Origin: Bathymodiolus brooksi
Taxonomy: Eukaryota; Mollusca; Bivalvia; Mytilida; Modiolidae
Length of the DNA stretch: 64,000 bases
Direction of reading: 5' to 3'
Assembly (NCBI GenBank): GCA_963680875.1
Contig: OY804579.1
Span: 18,957,804-19,021,803 of the forward strand
Shown: in pieces, positions 11,341-23,261 of the stretch
Numbering within the stretch: the first letter of the stretch is position 1
Layout of the letters: each line of letters opens with the position of its first letter
The notes under the pieces: generated by a model
Seen by the model: only the letters and a program-made list of their open reading frames with translations
Told to the model about the DNA's origin: nothing
The model's database searches: none
Program-made: the position numbers and the translations under genes

Positions 11341-12300
11341 AGAAAAGCTCGTTTTTCACCCCGTTTCTCAGCCCTCGTCAAATAAATTCTATATTCACCA
11401 TCAATAGACCAATATTGTATATATACATGTATATATCACACTTGTTCTTTGATCGTAAATAATATCGCGTGAAATATCAAAGGGAAAATGTACAAATTAT
11501 CGATAATATATTATCTTATCGAATGAAGCTTGATATAGCTGAATAATTGCTCATTTGTCGTTAAGCAATAATCAGTCACTCACTCGGTCAAAATTTTCCG
11601 ACACAATGTAAAAATCTGGCCTGTACCTTGATCCCAGACTCATTGTGTTGAAACATTTAAGGAAACGACTTGATTAAAGAGCATTGCATGCCGAAGTATG
11701 TCCATGTTACTAGAAAGGTATACTGTGCATACTTTGTATCAAAATCGTGTCCAATGCCCCAAGATGGCAGCCATTATTGAAATAAAATTATTTTTAATTG
11801 ACTATTACAGCTTTTGCTTATATCTATTAGGTCAACATGAGCTCTCTGTTGTAACTGTTGCCACATGCCAATGGCTATTTAAACATATTTTCCGTGCACA
11901 CTTTTTATCTGATGATGTCTACCGATTATGCAAGACGGCTTAATGCAAGAAAAAACATACTAAAACGTTTTCATCAATAATTTCAGCTAATTAAAGCAAT
12001 TTGGACTGGGATTTATCATTGGTTGGTACTTTTTCAAAATTGTGTATGATAACAGCGCCCGGATTCCATGATGAATGCCACTACTACAATACGGATTTCT
12101 TTCAGTAGCAAGTAGATCGATTTTAAGCTGGAATCAGCTGAAAATTATATTTAACTTGCTTAAAATGCGTTTCAACTTTTTCTATCAAATTTGGAAGTCA
12201 AAATGAAAACCAGGTGAGTAATTACATGCTTTTGGGAGCGTTTGATTTTTTTTCTCAAATCTAAATAGTTTGAATAATGAGCATTTATATTTTATTTCAG
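11341..12300. other. No gene recognised
   Basis: AT-rich sequence holding a fragment of the SINE family 2 tail (about 11535-11605, ending TCAGTCACTCACTCGG). An 81-codon open frame at 11698-11943 has no recognisable domain and no convincing splice context. The end of the stretch is a good polypyrimidine-AG acceptor for the exon that follows. Confidence 0.5.
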
Positions 12301-12456
12301 TCGATTTTTATTATCGTTATATTTCCTCTTTTTCTGATGGGTGTTTGGTACTTTGTATTTCAATCGAACATGGCTATGTTGAACTGTAGCCCATCAAGAG
12401 AGACACAAGAGCAGAATGGTTGTCAATCAGGAAAACATTTGAGCGTCAGGAAAACA
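12301..12456 (+). CDS. Candidate host exon encoding a transmembrane segment
   Basis: A 156-nt open segment sits between a strong acceptor (tatattttatttcag) and a near-consensus donor (ACA|gtaagt), phase 0 at both ends. It encodes 52 residues: SIFIIVIFPLFLMGVWYF, a clear single hydrophobic helix, followed by a polar stretch with CSPSRETQEQNGCQSG and basic KHLSVRK. This layout suits a single-pass membrane protein crossing into its cytoplasmic tail. The exons before it would lie upstream, where the LINE and duplications have inserted. No family can be named. It is among the best-looking host exons in the window, but without a homologue it remains a prediction. Confidence 0.4.
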
Positions 12457-12954
12457 GTAAGTCACGTATAAGATACAACATCTTTCGTTGCCCTTTCTAT
12501 TTACATGTTCGCTCGATTGATTGGCCTATTTGTTTGTTCGGTCATTTTTTAATCGGTACTTGATCCCAGTTTGAGCCAGATCGATAAATAGCATATAGTA
12601 ATAACAGGGTCATCTAATTGCATACGGTGATATGTTGTTATACTCGTAGCAAATTGTTGTGCGGATGTTAATATCTAAAAAGTATCTGCCAAGCTCCCCG
12701 TATACCGTAGTCAGGAGAAAACCATGCGTTTTACATTGAACGACAGTTTACATTATTTTGCATGAACTTTTTCAATAACGGCCAATGCCCCAAATTTCAG
12801 ACCACTAGAGTATATCAATTTTGTCGAATAGCTCAAGTTGGAATTCGACAAGTCAGAATTATGCAACCTGTCTCTTTCTATGACATCATACATGGTCCGT
12901 GTTGCCATTCATTCCTATGTCTTTTCTGTTTTTGTAAATTTATTAAGAATGTCA

Positions 12955-13200
12955 TAACGCCACTTTCAACAATATTTCAGTTATATGGTAGCAGTCAATT
13001 GTATTAGTGGAGGAAACCGGAATACTCGGAGAAAACCACCGTTCTGCCACAAGTCACTAACAAGCTTTATCACATAATGTTGTATCAAGTACACTTCGTC
13101 ATGAACGGGGTTCGAACTCACAATTTTAGTGCTAATATGCACTGACTGCATAGGTAGTTATAAATAAAACTAGTTACGATCACGACCACGACGGCCCCAA
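12955..13200 (-). repeat. tRNA-derived SINE, family 1
   Basis: Minus-strand copy with head GGGGCCGTCGTGGTCGTG, a B-box-like GTTCGAACCCC near 13118, the conserved GGTTTTCTCCGAGTATTCC block and tail AAAGTGGCGTTATGAC. It is near full length. Confidence 0.75.
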
Positions 13201-13391
13201 TTGAATATGGGAATGCCTACGAAAACCATTAACGCCTTCTTTTTATGATAAGAAAAGTATTGTTTCGGTTCTTATTCCTAATTAAATTACGACTAAGTTA
13301 GTGCAAACAATAACATGTTCATCCTATTTTTTGTCATAATACTACTTCCCTGTGTAAACATAGTCAGACAACAGAATAAGGCATTGTAATT

Positions 13392-13772
13392 TAATAAACA
13401 ATTATAAATCAATCGTAGCTACTCTGCCATTCTTGGCTACCCTACAAATAACCTCGTACGTAGATAGTAGAAATTCTTCTTAAGTTGTTTACCGGAAGTT
13501 AGGTTATGTTAACCCACACAAAAATATAGTCCACGAAAATCCAATATGGAAGACATACTAAGTAAAAGCTAATCATGCAAAACTAATTAAAACTTTAACT
13601 TTTATCCATGAAAATAATTGAAATATAGAAAATTGTTTAAAATATAACTTTATCATACTTTCATTTAACTGACATGTGAAAAGTAGTGCGATTTATACGC
13701 CTAATGCATACGAGGTTGTTTGTAGGGTTGCGATAATGGCCTAGTAGTTACGATTGAATTATAAATGTGCAC
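13392..13772. mobile_element. Inverted-repeat element (MITE-like), about 380 bp
   Basis: The arms are about 60 bp each: 13395-13457 (containing GCTACCCTACAAATAACCTCG) inverted at 13706-13770 (CGAGGTTGTTTGTAGGGTTG). A further copy of the right arm lies at about 15325-15385. No coding capacity. Target duplication not resolved. Confidence 0.5.
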
Positions 13773-13792
13773 ATTTTATTTTTTTCCAAAGA

Positions 13793-13860
13793 ACATTCAA
13801 GGTGAAGATGCTGACGCAGGAGTTTCTATGTTGTGTAAAGAAATCATCATCGGGCATATA
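13793..13860 (+). CDS. Candidate short host exon
   Basis: Acceptor ttttttccaaag followed by an open acidic segment, NIQGEDADAGVSMLCKE, ending at donor AAA|gtaaga. It enters in phase 0 and could follow the transmembrane exon at 12301-12456, which ends in phase 0. A diverged relative with the same acceptor (ttttttccaaag, then AKQCEDDHKEDKDT) occurs near 15388, suggesting local exon duplication. The acceptor overlaps the right edge of an inverted-repeat element, so chance is a real alternative. Confidence 0.25.
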
Positions 13861-14435
13861 AAGTAAGAAATAAGGTTAATAACAAAATTACCGAACTCCG
13901 AACAATCTTACAAATGGAAAGTCAAAACTCATAATTATATAAACAGACAAAATCAGTCAACAACCGGAAAACTGTGAAAACCGTAATGACCCTGACTTGG
14001 TACAGGCATTTCCAAAGAAATGGTGGGTTAAATCAGATTTTAAGGCGCCAAACCTCCCGCTCTCATTACGGTTCAAAGGTTCCGGCTGTCACTGTAACAG
14101 TATTTAAATACAGGAACAAAATAGGTAAAATAGTTGTCAAAGCAGTACCATATTCGGTGACGTAAATGTCAAAGAAGAGCAGCATCTAAACTTGTGGAAG
14201 ACAGTAGAGAAAGAATTTAGTCAGAATGACGATCACAACCTCTTATAGGACGTTACGCGCGATGTTGATTTCGGAATTTCACTTTTTGTTTTTATTAATT
14301 TTTATTTTATTCTGGCTTGCTTGAATGCATTTGTGTTGTTGGTGTTTTCCTTTAGGTGTTTATTTCAATGTTTGTTTGTTTGCTTATTTATTTCGTTTGT
14401 ATTCCCTTTTTGTATTTATTTATTGTTTATGTTAT

Positions 14436-15805
14436 GTGACTGTACTTTATCATTTTTTCTTTGAAATTATATCTTGCTCTAAAACGAGATTATCATATTC
14501 TGTTTGTTTAATGATTCATTGTATACGTTGTATTCTTGAAAAATTCTCGTAATATCTTATGTATAACCTAGTGAAATTATAATTAAAATAATTATACCCC
14601 GTATACTGTTTTACCTCTGTCCGTTCGTCCTTCCGTCCGTCCAAGATATTTTTCGTCGCATTTTTCTCAGTAACTGTTGATGGCAGAAATCTTATATTTG
14701 GTCACACGCGTCATATAGGTATACCATATTGTGGGTAGCGTTTTTGGACCCGTCAGATTCCTACTTCCTGTTTGCCGACTTAGTTGGTTTTTATACACAT
14801 TGAACATATATGCTCATTGTTCTCAGCAACTATTGATGGCAAAAATCTGATATTTGGTCACAAGCTTGATATAGGTACCCCATATCGTGGGAAGCAATTT
14901 TTGGACCCATCAGATTCATACTTCCTGTTTGCCGATTTCGTTGATTTTTATACATATTTAACATACATTTGTATATGCACATTTTTCGTCGCATTTTTCT
15001 AAGCAACTATTGATGACAGGAATCTGATATTTAGTCACAAGCTTCATATAGGTATGGCATATTGTGGGAAGCGTTTTTGGACCCGTTAGATTCCTACTTC
15101 CTGTTTGCCGACTTAGTTGGTTTTTATACACATTGAACATATATGCACATTTTTCGTCACATTTCTCTCAGTAACTATTGATGGCAGAGATTTTTTTTTT
15201 AACTATTATATAATTATATTTTCTACAATGCACACATTCTTTTTTGCAATGCTTGTTCAAAAATGACACACACAAAAATAAGGTCATGAATTCATTTTTA
15301 ATTAGGGTCGCTTCGCTTTATTTGTAGGGTATGGCCGAGTAGTTACGATTGAATTATAAATGTGCACATTTTATTTTTTTCCAAAGGCCAAACAATGTGA
15401 AGATGATCACAAAGAAGATAAAGATACCATTTTTTGTAATAGTATTGTATTTATTGTATTGTATTTATTCATTGCTTATGTTATGTGACACTACTTTATC
15501 AATTTTTCTTTGAAAGTATATCTTGCTCTAAAACGAGATTATCATATTCTGTTTTATTGATTGATTGTATACGTTGTATTCTTGAACATTTCTCGTTATA
15601 TCTTATGTATAACCTAATGAAATTATAATTGAAATAATGCAGTTCACATTTTTAATTTTCATATAAATCAATTATATTTTGCGATTTTTTTTTAACTATT
15701 ATATAATTATAGTTTCTACAATGCACACATTCATTTTTGCAATGCTTGTTCAAAAATGACACACAAAAATTAAGGTCATGAATTCATTTTTAATTAGGGT
15801 CGCGC
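14436..15805 (+). repeat. Locally duplicated non-coding blocks
   Basis: 14436-14592 and 15477-15643 are near-identical (shared GCTCTAAAACGAGATTATC and CTTATGTATAACCTA). 15192-15310 and 15680-15803 are likewise paired (shared CTACAATGCACACATTC and GGTCATGAATTC). They suggest a duplicated segment of about 1 kb with later indels. No gene is visible. Confidence 0.6.
14652..15188 (+). repeat. Tandem repeat of about 168 bp, three and a part units
   Basis: Each unit runs from a CGTCGCATTTTTCTCAG-like word through AACTATTGATGGCA, TTTGGACCCGTCAGATTCC and TACTTCCTGTTTGCCGAC. Unit starts are near 14652, 14815, 14985 and 15150. It is preceded by a CCGTCCGTCC-rich stretch of the kind linked with mollusc dispersed repeats. 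Confidence 0.6.
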
Positions 15806-15889
15806 TTGAGTAAGCGGAAACACATCGTTATTTTTTCAGATTTGGTATATTTTTGTATTTTGTTTTCACTCTTTTGTTTGTTGTGAACT

Positions 15890-17712
15890 ATTACCATCAC
15901 TTGGCGTCCGTCGTCTGTTGTCTGTAAACTTGTTACATTTCAAGCTTCGTCTCCGAAACCACTGGGCCAATTGGAACCAACCTTAGCAGGAATGTTCATT
16001 GGATGGTCCACTACAAAGTTTCTGTTTTTCGTTCCAGTCGGATATTCAACATGGCTGCCAGGGCCAAGAATATACTCTGATTGGCTGAAATTTCAAAGAT
16101 CTTCTTCTCTGAAACTAATGAACTGACTGAACCCAAACTGTAAATGAATGATCATTGGAATGTCCTTTACGAAGTTTCTGTTTTTTATGCCGATCGGAAA
16201 TCCAAGATGGCCACCATCACAGGACATAGATTAACTTTGGACCCTATGGGATAATGTTCAAATGCCTTCTTCTCAGAAACTACAAATATGATTAAAGCCA
16301 AACTGTACATGAATGTTCATTGGTTGGTCGTCTACAATCTTAAGGTTTTTTGTTCCAATATCAAACCACTTGAACAATTGAAACCAAACTGCCCAGGAAT
16401 GATCATTGGAAGGTCCTCTACAAATATCTGTATTTTATGCCGATTGGAAATCCAAGATGGCCGCCACCGCAGGACATACATTAACATTGGACCCTATGGG
16501 AAACTGTTCAAATGCCTTCTTCTCAGAAACTACAAATATGATTAAAGCCAAACTGTACATGAATGTTCATTGGATGGTCCTCTACAAACTTTACGTTTTT
16601 TGTTCCGATATGAAATTCAAAATGTCGGCTACGGCAGGACTTAGTTTAACATTGGACCCTATGGGGAAAATGTTTCAAAACGCTTCTTCTCTGAAACCAC
16701 TTGGACAATAGAAAACAAACTGCCCAGGAATGATCATTGGAAGGTCCTCTACAAAGTTTCTGTTGTTTGTGCCGATCGGAAATCCAAGATGGTCGCCACC
16801 CCAGGGCATAGATTAACATTGGACCCTATGGGAAAATGTTCAAATGCCTTCTTCTCAGAAACTACAAATATGATTAAAGCCAAACTGTACATGAATGTTC
16901 ATTGGATGGTCCTCTACAATCTTAAGGTTTTTTGTTCCGATAGAAATTCAAAATGGCGGCTACAGCAGGACTTATTTTAACATTGGACCCTATGGGAAAA
17001 ATGTTTCAAAATGCTTCTTCTCTGAAACTACTTGAAAAATTGAAACCAAGCTGCCCAGGAATGATCATTGGAAGGTCCTCTACAAAGTGTCTGTTTTTTA
17101 TGCCGTTCCGAAATCCAAGATGGCCACCACCGCAGGACATAGATTAACATTGGACTCTATGGGAAAATGTTCAAATGCCTTCTTCTTAGAAACTACAAAT
17201 ATGATTAAAGCCAAACTGTACATGAATGTTCATTGGATGGTCCTCTACAAACTTTACGTTTTTTGTTCTGATATGAAATTCAAAATGGCGGCTACGGCAG
17301 GACTTAGTTTAACATTGGACCCTAAGGGAAAAATGTTTCAAAACGCTTCTTCTCTGAAACCACTTGGGCAGTTGAAACCAAACTGCCCAGGAATGATCAT
17401 TGGAAGGTCCTCTACAAAGTTTCTGTTTTTTATGCCGATTGGAAATCCAAGATGGCTGCCACCACAGGTCATAGTATTAACACAGGACCATATGGGGAAA
17501 ATACAGAAATATGTTCTTCTCTGAAGCTATTGCATTGATTGAACCTAAACTGTGCATCAATCATTGGAAGGTCCTTTACAAACTTTGTGTTTTTTTATGT
17601 TGATCGGAATTCTAAGATGACTACCACTGCAGGAATTAGTTTTTACATATAACCAATTGGTTCTTTTTATAACCAGGTGAACGATACAGGCTCTTGGGGG
17701 CCTCTGGTTCAA
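15890..17712 (+). repeat. Mollusc CACTTGGCGTCC / GACCCTATGGG repeat array
   Basis: Begins CCATCACTTGGCGTCCGTCG and ends in GATACAGGCTC...GCCTCTGG. The interior repeats sub-units with CCAAGATGGCCGCC, GACCCTATGGGAAAATG and CATTGGATGGTCCTCTAC. Higher-order units recur near 16288, 16538, 16869 and 17200 (331 bp for the last two intervals). Long open frames here come from the repeat period, not genes. The same family forms 48776-52536. Confidence 0.8.
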
Positions 17713-19332
17713 GTTTTGATATCGCTTGTTTGTTTTTAGCTTCGCTTTTTTATAGTTGTTTATTTGTTTAATTTTAATAGAAAACTATAGAAAAATATAG
17801 AAGTAGCGCGACGTTATTTTGGCGTCGATAAGAAAAAAACGTGTACTGGACAAATTGGGTAACCTTCTACAATTTTACGTAGAAATCAAAATTTTTATCC
17901 GAAATCAAGTTTGTTAAGTTCATTCTCTGCCACTGAAAATGAACATTTTTTATTATTTGGATTTAGCACGAAAATTATGAGCGAAAAATATAGTTTCGAA
18001 TGTGTAAAGTTTTATACTTCGTGTTTTTTTTTACATCAAGTTGCAACTGGACATTTTGTTGACCTTTTTCCTTTAGGAATATTTTTCAACTTGCTTTAAA
18101 AAAATCATTTTTGAAAAGAATTTTTCGTTTTTGAAGATAATAACATTTGATATGTATACTTTTTTGTGAAAATTTTGTAAAACATAGCTGAAATAAAGCT
18201 TGTTATTTGGCATGCAGATGTTTTTCCTTCAGCCTTACGTTCTTTTCTTTCCATGAACTTACCGATTCTTTCCTTCAAGCATTGCTTTATCAGAAATCGT
18301 TAATGAGGTCATAGAGCACACTGACTCTGCTTCCGGTCCCACAAAGCAAATGGTCCGAAAAACATATTTTTAGATTTTTACTGAGAAAAATGTAAAAGAC
18401 ATATGGAAAAACTAGCAAAAAGAGGCAGCCTACAATAGGCTACAATAATGAAAAGAGAGTCTTAAAGGCATACATCACGCCAAATTCGTACATTGCCTTG
18501 TTATAAACGTGTGGTATTTGCAAAGTACAATATAAATAGATATGTTCTAAACTATTCCCTGTCCAAAAATGTATTGAAAAGGCGAAATCAATAATTAAAA
18601 AAAAGATACGATAATCATATGTCGATGGAATCCTCATTATTATACGTCGGTTGGAGTTCCAATGCATCATGGTTCATTGGTTGCACGAAAATGTTTGTTA
18701 GGATTGTATGTCATGGTTGCACGAAAAGGTTTGGCATTGCCGGTCATGTTTGCTCGAAAATATATATTGCAATTCAAATCCACCAACACTAACCATCCTA
18801 AGAATAATCTTATAATTTATGTTTTGTCCCTATAAGATTGATCGTTTATAACACCAACAAATATCTGGTTAGCATTTAAACTTATGAGTTGCATGTGACT
18901 AATTGTTTCATTCACATTTCCGAGCAAAGCTCATTGGAAAAAAAACCTCTTTCATTGCAATTGTATAACTGAATATAATAATATCTTAGAGACCTATATG
19001 TAGACTAGTCTGTACTTATTCAATGGTGGCAACAACCTGGGTGTTCGATCAACACAGAAAGTTCAACATAATATCGTAGGAAGAAAAGATGTTTTAAACC
19101 CTTATTGGATGATCATTCAGAAATACATCAAATATGGTATCCATCTTGGGTTTCTGATCGAATCCAAAAAGAAACCAATTGTTAAGGACCATCAACAGAA
19201 TATGCCAGGCAGGTGTCCCTAGAAACAGTTCAGTGGTTTTAGAAGAATACAAATGTGAAATGCTCAAGAATGCAGACAACGATCACGAAGATGAACGCAA
19301 TGTGATGATAATTCAAATTCTTTACATGTCTA
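17713..19332. other. No gene recognised
   Basis: AT-rich sequence. The only local structure seen is three short repeats of GGTTGCACGAAAA-like words around 18670-18770. No splice-supported open frame, RNA gene or transposon end could be identified. Confidence 0.5.
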
Positions 19333-20375
19333 TTACTGTTATATCATAGCTAGACCTAGTTACATGAGATACCAAACCTTACTGTTATATCATAGTTAGA
19401 CCTAGTTACATGAAATACCAAACCTTACTGTTATATCATAGCTAGACCTAGTTTCATGAGATACCAAACCTTACTGTTATATCATAGCTAGACCTAGTTA
19501 CATGAGATACCAAATCTTACTGTTATATCATAGCTAGACCTAGTTACATGAGATACCAAACCTTACTGTTATATCATAGCTAGACTTAGTTTCATGTGAT
19601 ACCAAACCTTACTGTTATAATCATAGCTAGACCTAGTTACATGAGATACCAAACCTTACTGTTATATCATAGCTAGACCTAGTTACACGAGACACTAAAT
19701 CGTATTGTTATATCATAGCTAGACCTAGTTTCATGAGATACCAAACCTTACTGTTATATCATAGCTAGACCTAGTTACACGAGATACCAAACCTTACTGT
19801 GATATCATAGCTAGACCTAGTTTCATGAGATACCAAACCTTACTGTTATATTATAGCTAGACCTAGTTACATGAGATACCAAACCTTACTGTTATATCAT
19901 AGCTAGACCTAGTTACATGAGATACAAAACCTTACTGTTATATCATAGATAGACCTAGTTAAATGAGATACCAAATCTTACTGCTATATCATAGCTAGAC
20001 CTAGTTACATGAGATACCAAATCTTACTGTTATATCATAGCTAGAACTAGTTACATGAGATACCAAATCTTACTGTTATATCATAGCTAGACCTAGTTAC
20101 ATGAGATACAAAACCTTACTGTTATATCATAGCTAGACCTAGTTACACGAGATACCAAACCTTACTGTTATATCATAGCTAGATCTAGTTACATGAGATA
20201 CCAAACCTTACTGTTATATCATAGATAGACCTAGTTACATGAGATACCAAACCTTACTGTTATATCATAACTAGACCTAGTTTCATGAGATACCAAACCT
20301 TACTGTTATATCATAGCTAGATCTAGTTACATGAGATACCAAACCTTACTGTTATATCATAGATAGACCTAGTTT
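19333..20375 (+). repeat. 46-bp minisatellite, about 23 units
   Basis: Units read TACTGTTATATCATAGCTAG, then ACCTAGTTACATGAG, then ATACCAAACCT. Variants swap single bases (CTAG/ATAG, ACATG/ACACG/TTCATG), with one unit carrying an extra A near 19619. There are no spacers, so this is not a CRISPR-like array. Many stops; non-coding. Confidence 0.95.
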
Positions 20376-21305
20376 CACAGAATATGGTGATGCATTGCAT
20401 TTTTAGGCACAATACAAGGTTAGATACAATAATGTTGTAAGGCTTAGCATGGTATGGTACATAGTAATTACCTCATGCAAAATTAGCTGCACACACTCAC
20501 TTACCCCATGTAGCACACTGTACAACCTTATTTCTCCCTCAATGATGCAACTCTGTTCAAATGCATCTTTTATCATTTCCATTCGCCTCTGTTTTCCTTC
20601 ATGACTAAATATATTCCCTCTATTCTTGCAGCAGGTCGGTTGTCTTCTCCGGGTACTCCGGTTTCCTCCATCAATAAAAGTGACCACCACGATCTAACTG
20701 AAATGTTTTTAAAATTGGCATTGAATTCCATAGCAACATAGTCCTAAACCTATTCCTTCTATTAGTATTAACACATTGGTCAAGCTTAAAAGACAGTACA
20801 ATTTATGATGTTCTACGTCGGTAGCCCCCAATACTACTAATATTACGTGAACTACCAAACATAGGGGTCACGTACAGCTACAATAATTTTGATGATAAAT
20901 TCAAGAATATTAATGAGATAAAATGAAAACATATAATGCTGAATGCAAAGTTGAACAGGAACAGGAAATAGGTGTATAATTTCTGCTGTATGTTGTGATT
21001 GACTCCCTGCTACAATTTATCTGTGTCACGGTACGTGTAGTTCCTTTATTATTATTTAAGAGTAATAATCGACAATTGATCACATTTAAGTCGTTCTATT
21101 GAGTTTATACATTTAATTTACAAAAGAAAAAGATTTGTTTTTTTAAATAAATAAGAAAAATAAATAAATAAAATAAACATCAAACCACAGAAACGTAATA
21201 AAACATCTGCATAATTATGTGATTTTGATTCATAATTGTTTTATTGCCTTTTTTTCAAATTATTTTGACATTCCTCTATTGTATATTAAAATGTTAGGAT
21301 TATTG
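20376..21305. other. No gene; SINE fragment
   Basis: Holds a fragment of SINE family 1 on + (about 20630-20705, with TTCTCCGGGTACTCCGG and CCACGATCTAACTGAAATG). The remainder is AT-rich without a supported gene. Confidence 0.5.
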
Positions 21306-21550
21306 TGTTAAATGCTACTTACAACAATATGTCAGTTATAACGTGGCTGTCAGTTTTATTTGATGGAGGAATCTCGATTACCCTGGAAAAACTACCGACT
21401 TGCTGTAAGTCATTCGTAATCACATAATGTTATATCAAGATCATCTCCCCATGAGCAGGACTCGACTTCAAAACGTTAGTGGCGATAGGCACTGATTGCA
21501 CCAGTAGTTGTAAATCCATCCGCCATACGATCACGACTACGACGGACCCT
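21305..21550 (-). repeat. tRNA-derived SINE, family 1
   Basis: Minus-strand copy, more diverged than its neighbours: tail at 21310, TTATTTGATGGAGGAA block at 21357, and tRNA-like head ending near 21545 (CACGACTACGACGG). Confidence 0.65.
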
Positions 21551-21628
21551 TGTATATAACACACTTATCATTTTCTAGCATTTATTTACATATATGATAT
21601 TTGTTGTTAATAAAATGAAAAACAAAAA

Positions 21629-21766
21629 GTACCACTCTGTCGGTACAGTTCCACAATCAAATAGAAAAAACAAAAGTACCACACTGTCGGTACAGTTCTA
21701 AAATCAAATAGAAAAAACAAAAGTACCACACTGTAGGTACATTTCTAAAATCAAATAGAAAAATCA
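21629..21766 (+). repeat. 47-bp tandem repeat, three units
   Basis: Units start at 21629, 21676 and 21723. Each contains GTACCACACTGTCGGTAC, itself an imperfect palindrome, followed by ATCAAATAGAAAAA. Confidence 0.8.
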
Positions 21767-21828
21767 CATAAACAGATAAATTCGATATCCTAGCACACTT
21801 ATATACGACCGCCGGCTTTCCATATTTG

Positions 21829-22090
21829 GGGCCGTCTTGGTTGTGATCGAATGATAGTTGAACTTACAACTACCTGTGCAATCAGTGTCTATCACCACTA
21901 AAGTTGTGAGTTAGAACCCCATTCAGAGCAAGGTGTATTCGATACAACACTATATGATAAAGTTTGTCAGTGGCTTGCGACAGATCGGTGGTTTTCTCCG
22001 GGTACTCCGGTTTCCTCCACCAATAAAACTGACCGCAACGATATAACTGAAATATTGTTGAAAGTGGCATTAAACACCATAAACCAACCA
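21829..22090 (+). repeat. tRNA-derived SINE, family 1, near full length
   Basis: Head GGGGCCGTCTTGGTTG, a degenerate B box (GAGTTAGAACCCC), central GGTGGTTTTCTCCGGGTAC, GATATAACTGAAATATTG and tail AAAGTGGCATTAAACACC. It is the most complete plus-strand copy in the window. Confidence 0.75.
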
Positions 22091-23261
22091 AACCTTTCCA
22101 GATTTTGTACTGGCACATTAATAGAAAATTGCCGGACTAAACCAGTTTTATGGACTCCAACTCCACAACTTTATGTAGAGAGGTCTAGGGCGCTGGACGA
22201 AAGGCTAAGCGATTGGTGCTGCAGTGTATCAATGGTGTGAGTTCAAATCCCGTCGATGGAAGAAAACAAATTTGTCAGTTCAAAGATCTAATTCTAACAC
22301 TGTTTGGTTTAAAGTAATATGAAACGAGTTTTTGGTGAAATAAACATCTTCAAAAATATTCTTGATATGTTTACATTCCCTAAAAACTAAACCATTCGTG
22401 CATGTTTGAGTTTTAAAAATAAAATAAATAATCTGGCCACCCAAAGTTGGAAAAAAAATCTGGCCTCTGCTTCATAGAAAAAAAAATCTGGCCTGAACTG
22501 AGTAAACAATGTTATAACCTGTCCTGCACTATGTGTCGAATGAATTTTCTGTCAAATATTTTAATCTGACTAATCTTGCCAGGCCCCCTCAGAATCAAAT
22601 TATTTGCCTATATATTATTATGAGATAAAGAATGTGTGCTTTCTTTCACATTCTTGTGTCTTAGGCCAAATAAATTTTAAACAGATTTGAAACAAAATAG
22701 GTGGTGATATATATTTATTTTTCAGGTAAAGAGATCCTTGTTTAACGTTTCGCTAAGGGAAAATTATTTTTAATCGTGGATTGAAAGGAAAATAATGGAA
22801 TGTAAATCGAAACGAAAATAATGTTACCTGTCAAGACTATAACGGAGCATTAGTCCAGTCTATATACGTCAGAAAAGGCGTGACCTAGAACAAATGGCAA
22901 CAGAAGGTTTCTTGGGCTCATCTTGAAGCTGTGAGTGTCCTCATTAACATATTAAAAGTCGCCGAAAATCCCACGTTGCCTTCTTGCAATTTTTGAGGTA
23001 AAAACAAGGGATTTTGAAGAAAAATCGCTGAAAACTGGAAATTTCACACGTTCACTCTACTTTGCAGAATATTACCAATTTCTCTAAAAAATATCTTGTT
23101 ATTATTGAATATTCTTTGAAACAAAATAAAAAAATCTATCCATATTCTCCCCAGGTGGCTATTTTTTTGTAAAATTTCATTAAAAAAAAAAATGCTGAAA
23201 ACTGAAATTTTGAAAAAATTATATTTTCCGTGGCAGAATAAATTAAATCATGACTGTTTCG
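22091..23261. other. No gene recognised
   Basis: Contains a tRNA-like piece near 22199-22256 (GAGTTCAAATCCCGTCG resembles a B box), probably another SINE head, and short AATCTGGCC repeats at about 22430-22500. Otherwise AT-rich and non-coding. Confidence 0.45.

Noticed and set aside
14325..14552. Hydrophobic 75-codon frame
   Set aside because: Low-complexity T-rich sequence giving Phe/Leu/Cys; lies in a duplicated non-coding block.
16288..17524. Several overlapping plus-strand open frames with MAATAGL and TLDPMGKMFQ words
   Set aside because: They follow the period of the mollusc repeat array, recur in different frames, and match no protein family.
19333..20375. Regular array first considered as CRISPR-like
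   Set aside because: 46-bp units abut without spacers in a eukaryotic genome; it is a minisatellite.
22199..22260. Possible tRNA gene
   Set aside because: Only a B-box-like word; no cloverleaf could be drawn. Taken as a SINE head fragment. The same applies to 58920-58975.
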